Positions 10,799-23,060 of a stretch of 64,000 nucleotides of DNA are shown here, piece after piece. The position numbers were made by a program, and so were the translations under genes. Within the stretch, counting starts at the first letter, position 1. The number at the start of each line of letters is the position of its first letter. Origin of the DNA: Paragordius varius (taxonomy: Eukaryota > Nematomorpha); NCBI GenBank assembly GCA_964247055.1, contig OZ176051.1:5828001-5892000 (forward strand). The letters run 5' to 3'. Under the pieces are notes generated by a model. That model searched no databases and had not been told where the DNA came from. It was given only the letters and a program-made list of their open reading frames with translations.

Positions 10799-12862
10799 TC
10801 TGGATTAATAATATAAAACCAAAAATAAAAATTAATATAGCTGGATATTGCAGATAATTTGTTTAGGCTGTGTGTTTAACCAATTTATTACAATAGCTAT
10901 CCAATCGGGTAAACCAAATAAAGCTTAGTTCGCATTTTTGATAGTATTTGAATTAACGATGAGGTCGAATGAACTGGTTTACTTTATTATTAAATGGGTT
11001 TGTATACCTAGTTTTATTTAAAGAGATATAAGTTATTTGTTAACATTCTAAATTTATATGAGTGTATTTATTTTTTGTAAATTCATATTTGACCCACAAA
11101 TTAATTTTTTTTACAAGTACCTAATCGATACATTTTATAAGAGTGTTATTATCTGGGGTAGATTAGGTTAGCCATGACTATAAAAAAAACTAATTTTTAA
11201 AAACTTAATGCAGCATTTACAAATTTTGTAAATAGAGTCATCTATGTACTAGGAGAAATTTTTCGAACTGGAAGGATGAAGAGATTTCACAATCCGTAAA
11301 AATATTGGAGTACTCTATAAAATATGCAAAAAATCAAGTACTCAAAACAGCTTACTTTCAATATTTTGACTATAATTTTAAAACATAGGAGTATGGGCTT
11401 TAAAATTTTTATCATATGCATTGTGCCCAAAATCGGGACGTATAAAAAATAATCCTTGGGAGCTTTCGGTTTTGGGCCTTAGGAATGATTTACGAAACAT
11501 ATCTCCACTATTCGTCTATGTCAAAAGATCGCAAAATTTTCACATTGCCAAATAAATTTTTTTGTGAAAGTTAAATTCCAAAAACAATTAAAATATATTA
11601 AATTATAAAAAACAGAATGATATTTATTATAAAATATGATGTCAAAAATGCATACTATGCTCAAAAATATATTTTTAATTAAAAAGCATATTATATGGTA
11701 TTTTAAAGCAGAATAGAAACGCTAAAAATACTTTTATACTTAATATTTTCACTTTATATAAGCTCAATGACAAAGATTTATAAAACTTCAGAATTTTATT
11801 AAATTTCAAGTTTAAGTAGCTTCAAGTTAAGACACTTTAGATCTAACTAGTTGAAAAAAAATAAATCATTAAATTTAAAATGTGAGGAAGTTTGTGTTTT
11901 TAATATCTAAACATGTTTTTCTACCATTTTTTTCATGCTCCAAAATACCATAAAATATTCATCAAAAATATATATATTGATATTAATTATTTGGTCAATA
12001 TCTACAATATAATAAATTTTATTGTCCCAAACACGAAATTTTTTTACCCCCTTTTATTAGTAGTCAGTTATTTTAGACTTTCATGGCTAAGCCCTCATCT
12101 AAAATTTAAAGTTCTAAAAAATTTATTTATAATATATGAATTTTAATATTAATTTATGGAATGAATTATTTAGCTTTCAACAAAAAAATTTTTTTTGTGC
12201 GCTAACTATCTGAATAGCAGTTTACTAATAAACTTAAAAATAGACTTAACACCACCTATGTCTTACGTAAGGCCCTAAACCAAACATAATCCTGATAAAT
12301 TTACCGCATATATTTATATATATATTTAGGAATATTTTTATACCCTTGAGTTTTTTCTAATTTCTTGAGAATTCAACAAATTCAAAATCAATTATTATCC
12401 AAATATTGCTGCTACAATGTAATTTTTATATTTACATTTCAGCCATATAAAGTTATGCCTGTTTTATGATGACATCTTTAGGCTCAACAAACTCAGCTCT
12501 CCAAAAACTAACACAAATGATTATAAATAGAGAACAATGTAGATAATAATGAGATTTATCAAGATTGGCCCCGACCACTGAGGCCACTTAAATTTAAAAA
12601 AAAATTTGAATCATATTTTTATTTCTATTATTATTTTTTCATTAAAATAACTTCTATCCTATAATAAGGGGTGTCCAACATGCAGCTTCCCTAAAATTTT
12701 TACAGCGCGCTAAAATTTAAGAAAAGAAATAAATATATACAGCATTTTATAATACCAAAAATCAGTAAAATTAAAAAATATATATTATTTACTTTTATGT
12801 ATAGTTTAACAATTATTAATATTATTATTTATTTGGTTTATGGTCATCATTTATATATAAGG
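10799..12862. other. Non-coding stretch, nothing recognised
   Basis: Upstream flank of the secreted cysteine-rich gene. AT-rich, no exon with family resemblance and no bounded repeat. A hAT-type fragment (GGGGTGTCCAACATGCAGC, near 12668) is the only recognisable piece. Confidence 0.4.
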
Positions 12863-13060
12863 AACTGGTACTCAAATCGCGGCTCACGGGCCGATGCGGG
12901 CCTAAATGTTTTTTGGCCTGAATTTTTTGTGAATTTATTTTCTGTAATCTGCGAATGAGTCAAACATCTATGAAATTTTTGAAGATAATATATTGTGCAC
13001 TGCTCTTGGGACAAGATAAATATTAATTGCGGCCTTTAAATTTTTTGGTGAGTGCCACTG
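12863..13060 (-). mobile_element. Short hAT MITE derived from the 50880-53316 family
   Basis: Read on the minus strand it starts CAGTGGCACTCACCAAAAAA, almost the left end of the transposase-bearing hAT at 50880 (CAGTGGTACTCACC). Its other end (ACTCAAATCGCGG on the plus strand, then GGGCC/GATGCGGGCC) matches that element's right end. Flanks share six of eight bases (ATATAAGG/GTTTAAGG). It is an internal-deletion derivative of 198 bp. Confidence 0.75.
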
Positions 13061-14011
13061 GTTTAAGGCGTTTAGATTATGCACTTCTGCCCTTTTGGAG
13101 TAGTTTTTTATCCCATATTGATATGAAATTCGAATATTGTAAAAAATATTTAAGATATAAGGCCAATTTTTTATGCTATTTTTAGCCTTTTAGGTCAATA
13201 ATAGAAATTCTCTTTTTAGAAAAATTAAATTTGAAAGAATGTTAGCTCAATTTCTTTCCCATTTTTTCTCTTTATTTTTTTAAATCGCTAATACAATAAG
13301 CAAATAAATGTATATTATGGTTAAAAAATATAAATAATTTAGTAAGATTCAATCGTGTTATGGGGCTGTCCCAATTTTAGGTTTTAATCGTTATACAAGA
13401 GAATTGATTAAATTTTTAACAAAATAACTTATATAACTGTAGTGTTTTTTTCAAAATGACCTCTGGGATATAAAAATACCCCAATATGTAAAATAGGACA
13501 AAAAGGGAAAAGGTAATGAAGTGTTAGTAGTCAAATTTCAAGTAAAATACTCTCAAAACAGTCGATTATTAAGATTGAGCTCTGGGATAACTCCCCCAAT
13601 GTGCCATCGCGGACATAAAAGTGAAAAAGCCATGAATACTAAATTGGATTTCGTAGAGTACTATAAATTTTATTATAAAAAATTGTCAATCATACATTTA
13701 CCGTAAACATGATTGTATAAATTTTTTTATTAAAGGTTCCCCTGAGGCGTGTAAAAGCGTAGGAAGGCGGTAAGGGTGTCCTGTGAGGACAGTGACGGTG
13801 AAGAGCAAGCTTGTCACCTTTTCTCTATACCTGGATAATAACTTCTTGATTTTAAGAATGTAGGATAATCTGATTTTCTTCCGATTTCCCCATCAAAATA
13901 AACGAAATAAAAATAAATAGAATTATCGTGGTTTTAGCCCTTTTTCTGTGCTATGAGTGAAGTATAATAAATATTGATTTTTATTGTCATTTTTTAATTG
14001 TGCGGAGAATT
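13061..14011. other. Non-coding stretch apart from a GC-richer island
   Basis: AT-rich sequence between a hAT MITE and a TTAA MITE. The island at 13736-13835 is listed separately; nothing else is supportable. Confidence 0.4.
13736..13835. other. Unexplained GC-richer island of about 100 bp
   Basis: A block containing CCTGAGGCGTGTAAAAGCG, GGAAGGCGGTAAGGGTG and GTCCTGTGAGGACAGTGACG stands out in base composition from everything within several kb. CCTGTGAGGACAG can fold as a short hairpin. No long frame, no tRNA shape and no known RNA family was recognised. It may be a structured RNA, an exon fragment or the end of an unlisted transposon. Confidence 0.4.
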
Positions 14012-14015
14012 TTAA

Positions 14016-14587
14016 CACTTCGATTCAAATTGGGGTATCTAAATACCCCATACTAAATTTGACTTAGGATTTTTAAAAAACTACTGAAGGAAACGGTCCT
14101 AATTTAAATTTATGCTTCTATCCTAATAAAAATTATATAAATATACCAAAATATCAAAATAAAATTTTGTTTTTAAAAAAAACGTTCCATGTCAAATTAC
14201 TTCGACGCCATTTTTATTTTACAAAATTTTTACAAAATATCGTCTTCATTTAATAAAGGTAAAATTCAAGCTAATTTTTTATTTAGATTACATCTAACAT
14301 TGATAGAAATAGAAAAAGCGTTTAGTTTGTATTATTTTTAAATTTTATCATTGCACGCATGTCAGGTTGACTAAATTTTTACGTTTCGGCTTAAAATAAG
14401 TAATATCAAGTATTTTTAAAAAAATTTTTTATATATTTCGGTTTATCAATGTTATATAAGTGCAAGATTTTGCCATGGTTTCGATTCCCTCCATATTTTC
14501 TAAAAAATTTAATTTTAAACAGGCCTGGGGTATTTAAATACCCCAATTAGAATCGAAGGACTAAAATGAATGTGTTGTATCCAAGTG
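14016..14587 (+). mobile_element. TTAA-flanked MITE, copy A
   Basis: Starts CACTTCGATTCAAATTGGGG and ends GTGTTGTATCCAAGTG, with TTAA on both sides (14012-14015, 14588-14591). Sub-terminal inverted blocks read ATTCAAATTGGGGTAT near the start and TACCCCAATTAGAATC near the end. Non-coding, 572 bp. TTAA target duplications point to a piggyBac-type source, which is inference. Other copies: 18649, 20342, 30006, 31918, 50292. Confidence 0.85.
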
Positions 14588-14591
14588 TTAA

Positions 14592-15077
14592 GATATAAAA
14601 TTGACGCGCGAAGCCATTAATATTTTACAAAAAAAACGGATTTATTCTATTTTAATTAGCGAATGTATTACATGTAATGTTCGCTATATTATAAGCATTC
14701 TAAAAATAAATGAAATTTTCATTTAATTTGGCTAATCTATGTTATTAGGAGCAAATATTTTCAATGGTAATTTATTCCATGGGCCTGAGGTCGCCTGCGA
14801 CCCCTTTGAATCGAAGTATAGAAAAGGTGTTGTATGCAAGTGAAAGGCTTCATTGCGTCAAATTTCTCAAAAATGTTAGAAATATAAGCTTTTTTAAGGA
14901 GCAATAAAAAATGTTTGAGAATACAACATTCAAGGCAGTGGTTTGTTTTTATTTAAGGACTGCCCCAAGATATAATCGCCATTAAATGAAAAGGTAAATA
15001 ATTGTTAAATTGAACTCTATCCTAGTAATTATATCGTATGTTGCTTTAGCAGGTGTGTTAAGAGTGTATGGCAAATC
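14592..15077. other. Upstream flank of the ECHDC3-like gene
   Basis: AT-rich, no exon or bounded repeat. It should hold the promoter, but no element could be picked out. Confidence 0.4.
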
Positions 15078-16641
15078 ATGGGCTATCTGTTCAAAAATTT
15101 GAGAAAATTCACAACGGTAGTCGATGAGGGACCCATTCGAAAAATCAGATTAAGCGGTCCAAAAAAGTATATAAAATGTTATTTAGAAATGCCTTGTCTT
15201 TTAAAATGATTGAAACTTTGCAGGATAATATCAAGCAAACCATTCAGTCAAATGTTTGTCGAGTTCTGATTCTTTCCTCAAATGATATGATTTTTTCCTC
15301 CGGACATGACCTTAAAGAATTTGAGTATATGTTTATAAAAACGAAGTGTTGAGCCAACTAAAATATTTTCATCCCTGGTTGAATTGCAAAATCTTATGCA
15401 AAATGCCCCCTTACCAATTATAGGACAAATAAAGGGTGTTTTTTTATCGTTTTATTCAATGTTTTGTAAGGACCGTTACTCATATTATCGAAAAATATAT
15501 CTTATCAAAATATTTAGTTTTTTCCTGGGAATTTTAAATGTCCAAATGCTAAGGCTAGTTTTATCATAATTTTAGGCACAAACTTAGTATACTAAACACT
15601 TGGATTAAATAACAAATATTTGCTTTACCCTGTTATTTTATCTAATTTTACTTACTAAGGCTAAAATAATCGTCTTTTGATTATAAACGTGGAATTAAAC
15701 CATATAAGTCAAATAGATATAAAGAACGCGCTAAACATCAGATTACAAAAATAAATTGCATTTTTATAACAAATTTTAGGCCATGCTATTGCTGCAGGGT
15801 GTCAATTAATATGTTCGTGTGTTTTGATAACAGCTTCTCATAGTGCAAAATTTTCAACTCCAGGTATTAAAAACGGTATATTTTGTTCCACGCCTGGGAC
15901 GGCTTTAATACATTCAGTTAATATGCCCCTCAAAATTTGTGCTAAAATGTTGTTTACTGGAGAACCTATATCAGCTAATGGTATATATATACATAAATTT
16001 AAAAAATTTTTTTGGTAAAAAAAGTTTTGACATTTAAAAATATTAAAAATTATATGATGGAAAAAAATATGTATGTTAAAATAGTATTTTTGCCATTTCC
16101 GATTTATGCGTTTAGCGGTTAAAGATAGAAAAAAATGGAAAGAAATAGTTAAAACTATATCCAAAAAGTCGTTTACGACTTAGGAAAAACCAACCAACCA
16201 AAGTATATCATATTTTCGAAAATTATTATCCTTCCATTAATTTTAACTAATTTTTGTTATTTTTAGAGGCATACCAATACGGTATGGTTTCCCAACTGTT
16301 TGATGATAATGAACTGGAAAAGGGTACATTAGCATTGGCTCAAAAAATAAGTTCTTATAGCAAGGAAGTTATTGCTCTGGGAAAACAATGTCTTTACAAA
16401 CAAATAAATTTAAATCGGTACTTATATTAAATATCATAATCATATTAATAAAAAATGTATTGAGTTTTTATTTTCACAATCTTTTTTATTTTTTTTTAAC
16501 TAAATGTATATCTTTGTCACAATAATTACAAACGATGCCTTTGAATATGCCAAGAATGTTATGGTTGAAAATACAAAACTTACAGATGCCAAGGAAGGTA
16601 TAAAGGCTTTTCTTCAAAAAAGGCCCCCAACATGGACCTAA
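15078..16641 (+). CDS. ECHDC3: Enoyl-CoA hydratase domain-containing protein 3-like (crotonase fold, 6 exons)
   Basis: Exons: 15078-15166, 15187-15324, 15347-15435, 15780-15980, 16267-16417, about 16530-16641, giving about 259 residues. The crotonase signatures are clear: NALSFKMIETLQ, RVLILSS, SSGHDLKEF (oxyanion-hole loop), PLPIIGQIKG, HAIAAGCQL (second oxyanion loop), FSTPGIKNGIFCSTPG, MLFTGEPISAN, and the terminal KEGIKAFLQKRPPTW. These fit animal ECHDC3, a mitochondrial acyl-CoA protein of uncertain substrate. Human ECHDC3 is about 300 aa with a transit peptide; here only about 30 residues precede the domain. Introns 1 and 2 are 20 and 22 nt. The last intron has no AG where phase and homology need it; the sequence there is AATTAC. 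I chose the ATG giving MGYLFKNLRKF because the overlapping upstream ATG stops quickly. Confidence 0.88.
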
Positions 16642-16717
16642 TACGAAAATTTTAGAGAAATTATATAGAAATATTAACTAATTTAAAAAGTTTTTATTTT
16701 AATATTTTTTTAACGCA

Positions 16718-16723
16718 AATAAA
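16718..16723 (+). promoter_or_regulatory. Candidate polyadenylation signal for ECHDC3
   Basis: AATAAA 77 nt after the stop codon. Confidence 0.45.
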
Positions 16724-16968
16724 TTTGTAATCTGAATTTTGGGATATTAGGTGGTTGAAATAATTTTTTATTTATCTACTAAAATCTGAAAAAAATGGAT
16801 TTTAATAATATACCCCAATTAAGTATACGAATATTCTTTTAAATTTTTAACGCATAAAATTATTTATATAAAAATTTCTGCTAGCTACGATATATACGTA
16901 TTTAGTCCATTTTCACCTTTAACAATAGAGCTGTGATGCACATTTGTTTTAAAAAGGACTTTTGAATC

Positions 16969-17483
16969 TTTTATTTGCACTTCAAGAGTGTTCTTCACTT
17001 CAAGTTGGTCCTTGAACACTTCGAGTTAGTCCTTTGACTTTTTTATTTTTATCAATCAAATTATGTCATTCATTTATTTAACGTTTAACCTATTTTCTAT
17101 AAGTTAACATAAATTTTAAATCAATATCAACTTTTAGTCATTCAGAAACCGTATATCTTTATTATCTTAAAATTATTATGGATATTTATAAGGTTTTAAC
17201 ACGTAATTAAAAAATAAATAAGTTTTCTGGGTCATTAACAATTTATCATTGAAAACATCTTAGTAATTTTGTTAAATTGGAAAAAAATTACGATGAAACA
17301 AAAAAGTGGTTTTTGAATAAAAAAAATTTATTTTTAAATGAATAAATATATAATAAAGAAAAAAAATTAGGTTTATAAATAATAAAATAGAAAAATAAAT
17401 GCAAAATTTACGGTCAAATCAAAATTTAAAAATTTAAGGACCAACTTGAAGTGTTCAAGGACACTTTTAAAGAATTAATGGTA
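16969..17483. mobile_element. Palindromic foldback-like MITE, worn copy
   Basis: Left end TTATTTGCACTTCAAGAGTG, right end TTAATGGTA, with two to three degenerate 21-bp units per arm and a centre homologous to that of 1459-2214. The ends have lost several bases of the family consensus, so it is older than the 1459 and 39974 copies. Confidence 0.75.
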
Positions 17484-18644
17484 AAACAATTTTTATTAAA
17501 ATGTAATGTAGCTTGGTAAAAATATGGCACATATTTGTATTAATCAAATTGTTAATTGAGTCTTTATAGTCTCCGCTAAAAAAAATGGCGATTATAATTT
17601 CCCAACACGATATAGATTGCTGATCTATGTAAAATATAAAATATGGCTTTAAAACAATTATAAAGAAAATGTAGAGTCTATTAATATAATTATGGTCGCA
17701 GTATTTGATTTATGCCTGCTCAGACGAAATTAAAGTTTATGGCGAGAATGTTTTTGAAAGATTAATAATCATTGGAAGTTTTATTTTCATAAATTATATT
17801 TTAATACATAAGATTATCAATGTTCTATAAATAAATAATCTACTATATTTTTTATTATTTTTGCTTAAAATATATATTTATTATCGCAACTTTACACCGA
17901 GATGAAGCCGTCACATGGTAAAGTTAGTACTTGATTATAACTTAAATATCTTTTAGATTAATGGCTATTATCCTAATAATTTGGGACTAGAAAAATGGGC
18001 AATGTGTTTAATAGGCAATGGTCAGGTAAGTTTGTCTTCATGTCCACAAAGTTTATAAGACATACGAAATTATATTAGGATCTTAATGACCAATATTAAA
18101 ACTTTTAAGAATCATCCTAGAAGCTCGAATCAACATTATGCACAATATGTTCCTCTAGTTCGACAAGGCTAGGTAAATTAAAGTCATCGGTATAAGGAAA
18201 AGAGTTGAGTATAGCCTTAATATTGGATCGTACAGGTGATCGTTTGAGGCGTCTACATTTTATGGGTTTGAATCTTTTAATTATAAAGAATTATATCTAT
18301 TATAGGATAACAATTATTTTTTGGTTTTTTTGGTTAAATCATGCCTAATCGCATCGATGAATTTCTTTATTAACATTAATATCAGTATCAGGGGTGAAAC
18401 GAGGTCATTCTAATTTGATAGTTTCAGTCTGCATAAGAAACCCCTATCCCCTTGCCTTCAAGGGTCATTGATTAAAAGTTTGTTTTAATCTAAAAAATAA
18501 AATTTAATTTAAATTTTTATTTAATTTTTTCATTATCTTGAAGATTATCTTTTAATATCATGTCTTTGTGATTTTTTATTAAAATAATTTTTATTAAGAA
18601 AAAATATTACAATTTTAATATAATCAATAAACTAAGTATTTTAT
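17484..18644. other. Intergenic stretch with two exon-like blocks
   Basis: Between a foldback MITE and a TTAA MITE. Apart from the two exon-like blocks at 17702-18024 nothing coding or repetitive was recognised. Confidence 0.4.
17702..18024 (+). other. Possible exons of a WD-repeat-like gene, fragmentary
   Basis: After an acceptor-like CGCAG, 17702 onward reads YLIYACSDEIKVYGENVFE. After CTTTTAG, 17957-18024 reads INGYYPNNLGLEKWAMC and ends at a good donor (CAG|GTAAGT). Between them, ACTTTACACCGAGATGAAGCC reads TLHRDEAV. The order faintly resembles the N-terminus of a WD-repeat protein such as Elongator subunit 2. The middle block has no AG acceptor and its phase does not fit the next exon, and no later exons were found. 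Either a pseudogene or chance open blocks. Confidence 0.25.
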
Positions 18645-18648
18645 TAAC

Positions 18649-19190
18649 ACTTATTGGGGTATCCTATTGATTAAAGTTGTTTTATTAAAAAAATACTGAA
18701 AGAAACAATCCCAATTTAAATTTATGCTCCTTATAAAAATTATTTAAATAAGGCAAAATATCTAAATAAAATTTCGTTTTGAAAAAAAGTTCTATGTCAA
18801 ACTACTTTGACGTCATTTTTATTTTGCAAAATTTTTGCGAAATATCATCATCATGTAATTTATCAAGGTAAAATTAAAGCTAATCTTTAATTAAATCATA
18901 TCTAACATTGATAGCAATAGAAAAAGTGGTTTATTTTTAATATTTTCAATTTTATTATTGCAGACATGTTACGGTGACTAAATTTTTATCTTTGGGTTTT
19001 AGATAAGTAAAATCAAGTATTTTTGAATAAAATCTTTTAATATTTCGGTTTATTAATTTATAAGTGCAAAATTTTGCCATGGTTTCGATTCCTTCCATAT
19101 TTTTTAAAGAATTTAATTTTAACCTGGCCTGGGGTATCCAACTACCCCATTATAATTGAAAGACTAAAATAAATGTATTGTATCCAAGTG
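18649..19190 (+). mobile_element. TTAA-flanked MITE, copy B
   Basis: TTAA at 18645-18648 and 19191-19194; body CACTTATTGGGG ... TATCCAAGTG. Shorter (542 bp) and more diverged than its siblings, with a small deletion near its left end. Confidence 0.8.
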
Positions 19191-19351
19191 TTAATAATTA
19201 TAAAATTATATTAGTAATTTAACTTTGATGAGAGGTTTTTGGGAAAAAATGGTTATACAGTAGCATATGGTAGGGAAAAGGTGAAAATCAACAAGTTTTT
19301 TAAATAAATTCACATTTATGCATATTTATGAATATTTTCTTTACCATATAC

Positions 19352-21466
19352 TAATGTGACCAGATATTTTGAACTTGAACGCAGTACAAAATAAAAACAT
19401 ACTTTGCCTGTTTTTACACCATAGATTGGTAATTACACAGTTTCTACAAAAAAATATCCTGATGAAATATATATATTCTGATAGGAAAATATGAGGATTA
19501 TCATGGTGCTTTTGATTTTAACCATTACGAGTTATTAAAGAAAGTTATTTACGCTTTTGTGGTAGGTGCTCCGTTTAAAATTGCAAAAGGTGCGCAATTT
19601 TTTTTAAATACATTTTTTGGTGAAAGCTAAATGTTTCATTTCAAAAATATCACTAAAATATAACATAAACTACATATAAAAAGCAAAAAAATTTTCAAAA
19701 ATTTTAAATTTTTAGATGTGAGCTCTGAAAGTCCCAAATTTTTTGGCTCTTTTAAAATGGACAGTTCTCTTAAAATAAACGCAAAAAATCCGGCATTGTG
19801 CAATTTTAAATATTTACTAAATTTTGATATCAACTAAATATATTTTTTAAAAAATCACACTTTCAAAAATTTAATTTTTAACAAATTTCAATCAAGCGTA
19901 CTTCATATTATTTTTAACATGATGGGAACGATATAAACGGATGAGGTGTTATAACATTTTATAATTCGATAATGCTGATTCTCAATCGAAATTTTGATTA
20001 GAATATTCGTTAGTTTTAAAATTTATGTTCAATAAAAATTGTGTTTTATTAAAAAAATTACCAAAATTTGCAAGCAAAACCTTTAAATTAAAAATCTGAA
20101 CCTATAGTAATGTTCAGCATCATCGAATTTTTTAGAAAAAGGGATTTATTATATCTTAAAGCGTTATACCATTTCCATCATGCTGCAAAATCGATAGAAG
20201 TACGCTTCAACAAAATATCTCAAATTTGTTTATGCAAAAAATAAGAAGACTAAGAAAAATTAAAGTGTAGGAAAAAAACTATGTAATATCATACCTCCCA
20301 CCTAATGGGTATAGAAAACGTAAAAACTCTAAATTATTTAACACTTCGATTCAAATTGGGGTATCTAAATACCCTAGACAAATTTTAAATTAATATTTTT
20401 AAAAAACTACTGAAGGAAACGGTCCCAATTTAAATTTATGCTTCTATCCTAATAAAAATTATATAAATATGCCAAAATATCTTGATAAAATTGTGTTTTG
20501 AAAAAAAAAGCTTCATGTCAAACTACTTAGTCGCCATTTTTATTTTACAAAATTTTTGCAAAATATCGTCTTCATTTAATTTTAAGGGTAAAATTAAAGC
20601 TAATTTTTTATTTAAATTACATCTAACATTGATAGCGATACAAAAAGCGGTTTATTTTGTATTATTTATTAATTTCACCATTTCGCACATGTCACGTTGA
20701 CGAAATTTTTACCTTTAGGTTTTAGCTCTAAATAAGTAATATCAAGTATTTTTAAATAAAATTTTTTATATAATTCGGTTTATTAATGTTACATAAGTGC
20801 ATTTGCCATGGTTTTGATTTCTTCCATACTTTTTAAAGTATTATATTTTAAACACTGGGGTATTTAGCTACCCCAATTTGAATCGAAGGACTAAAATGAG
20901 TGTGTTGTATCCAAGTGTTAATAGAAAAAATGTTATTTCGAAGCATATGACATATATAATAAATTTATATGATATGTTACGGGAATAACGAATTTTTATA
21001 TAATATTTCGTTTGATAATTGTAACAAATAATGAACTTTCTAAACTTGATCAAACATTTATTAAAATATTATTAATTGTGTTAATTTTAAATTTTGAGGT
21101 ACATATTTTTGCAGATACCCTGAGTGAAATAGCCATTAGCCTGAATCTTGAGTTCGAGATTTATAGTTTCGCCACAGCGCGAAAGGCTGCAATCTTAAGT
21201 TTTATGTAAAATTCGAGCAGAAAATAAAATATTAACCAATCAAAAATATGCCAATAGTTTTTTTAACGCAAAATGAATCATTTTATAAATTAAGGGGTTA
21301 TAAGTCTAAAATTATTTTTTTAAATAAATAAATGGTAATATATATTTATAAAAAACTAAATTTTTTTTATTTCAAAAAGCAGTACAAAAGTGGGCGCAGT
21401 ACAGGAGCAGTTTTTTTCTGAAAACCCAGTACTGTACTGCGAAAAACAGCCTATCTGGTCACATTA
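19352..21466. mobile_element. Non-autonomous hAT-like element, copy 2, with nested MITE
   Basis: Same ends as the element at 6053 (TAATGTGACCAGATA ... TATCTGGTCACATTA), flanked by a perfect 8-bp duplication CCATATAC (19344-19351 and 21467-21474). Length 2115 bp because a TTAA MITE (20342-20917) lies inside and some interior segments differ from copy 1. No transposase frame. The perfect duplication suggests a younger insertion than copy 1. Confidence 0.9.
20342..20917 (+). mobile_element. TTAA-flanked MITE, copy C, nested in the hAT element
   Basis: TTAA at 20338-20341 and 20918-20921 around CACTTCGATTC ... TATCCAAGTG. The homologous position in hAT copy 1 (6907-6910) is an empty TTAA, so this is a clean later insertion at a single TTAA. 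Confidence 0.9.
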
Positions 21467-21576
21467 CCATATACTACTGTTAAAATTTGTTTGATTTTGA
21501 AATGGGGAAGGACCCGTGTTTTTAGCGAGGTGTAATCGATATATTATCATTATCGGTTTTCTTTTTTATATAACAC

Positions 21577-22684
21577 TAGACAACAAATTTTTCTGCCACT
21601 CAAGTTTTTTGCATTTTTTGGTATTTAATATCATTTTAACAGTAAATCTGAAATAAAAATTATAACTCGTTGGAGGAATTTTGTATAATTTGATTTTTTT
21701 GTTTATGCGCCCTCTTTATCAAAATTTTACTAAAAAATGTTTTTCTTTGAAATATACAAGTAATGCCCATTTGTAATATATCATTCGAAAGAGTATTAAA
21801 AACTCTATAAAATGTCTAACATGTATTACATCGACAGTTAATATTGGACACAAAGAGCGACAAACGCGCGAAGCGAGAGCATTTTTTTTTAATTATTATA
21901 TTTTTAAAACTAATAGATGAAAATAGCTCAAACTTTGTTTAGATGGAGATGAATGTCCAAAAAAGATAACACAAGAAAGTTTTTTTTGATTAAAACATTT
22001 TTTATTGCTTTTATATCACTCAAAACAGCCATTTTTAAGTTTTTTGTTTTTTTAAAATTACCATCTCATCAATATCAATTTATTTTCTTTACAAGGCTGA
22101 TAATTTCGAAAATTTAAAGCTAAAAACAAAGTTTAAGGTATTTTTGATCTTTTATAGCCATTATGTAATAAATTTACAGTTATAACTATGCATTTTAGTA
22201 TCCACTAGGAAAAATATTTATGATAATAATAATTTTTATTAAAAAGCAAACCAAAAGTTTTTCCAAACATTTTTTTAAATTAAATACTAATATAACCCTA
22301 ATAATTATATTAAAATAATTTATATGATTTTCAAATTAGTTTGTCTGTGAAAATTCTTGACTTATTTAAGGATTGAAAATTTTGACCATTTAAATCCAAA
22401 AAACTTTTACATCCAATTGAATGACTTACTACCATTTAAAAGATGCGGTTTTTTGCGCTCTTTCGAATGATATAAAATACATGGCTTCATATCTAAAACT
22501 TTAAATTTTCAAAATTATGAGTTTAATGTTAAATAGGGGCAAAAAATTATCGATAAACTCTTATAAAAAAATTCTTCCATGTAAGACCAATTTTCTTTTC
22601 AGATATACTAATTATGTACTTTAATGAAATAAATTTTAAATTCACAAGAATGGCAGTTAAAAAAAAGTTAAAATTTGTTGTCTA
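21577..22684. mobile_element. Unclassified 1.1-kb element with TAGACAACAAATTTT ends
   Basis: Left TAGACAACAAATTTTTCTGCCA and right AAAATTTGTTGTCTA are inverted; a second inner inverted match is CTGCCACTC/GAATGGCAG. The interior is AT-rich with a short GC-richer motif GCGCGAAGCGAGAGC. No long frame. A left-truncated copy lies at 45050-45895. The outermost TA on both sides may be the target duplication. Confidence 0.65.
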
Positions 22685-23060
22685 GAGTAAGCGGTGACGG
22701 GACTCTCATCGTAGGCTTTAACTATTGATGGGTTTCAATTAAGGATTCTTTTGATTTTGTTTTAGTAGTATGTGGATCCCTATAATCATTTGATTGATAA
22801 GAGAAGAATAAATAAAATACTCTTATTGTGAACGGGATATTGGATAAGGTTGAGATTATACTTTAGACCAGGGTTAATTATGTTTATTTATTTGATAAAA
22901 TTTAGTAATTATTTGACAGTTTTTGGTGTTGTTTTTTAATATATATATATATTTTTATTTACGTTTTAAAACACGTTTGAACACCCCTATAAATAATATG
23001 ATTTGGTAAAATAGAATGTAGAAACATTCATTCACGCGATAGTATTTGAAAATTTGTGTT
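22685..23060. other. Upstream flank of NUP43
   Basis: No exon or bounded repeat seen; only a short AT run near 22940. Confidence 0.4.

Noticed and set aside
11913-12146. Hydrophobic open frame in a non-coding stretch
   Set aside because: AT-rich sequence readily gives Phe/Ile/Tyr/Asn frames; no splice signal, homology or paralogue supports it.
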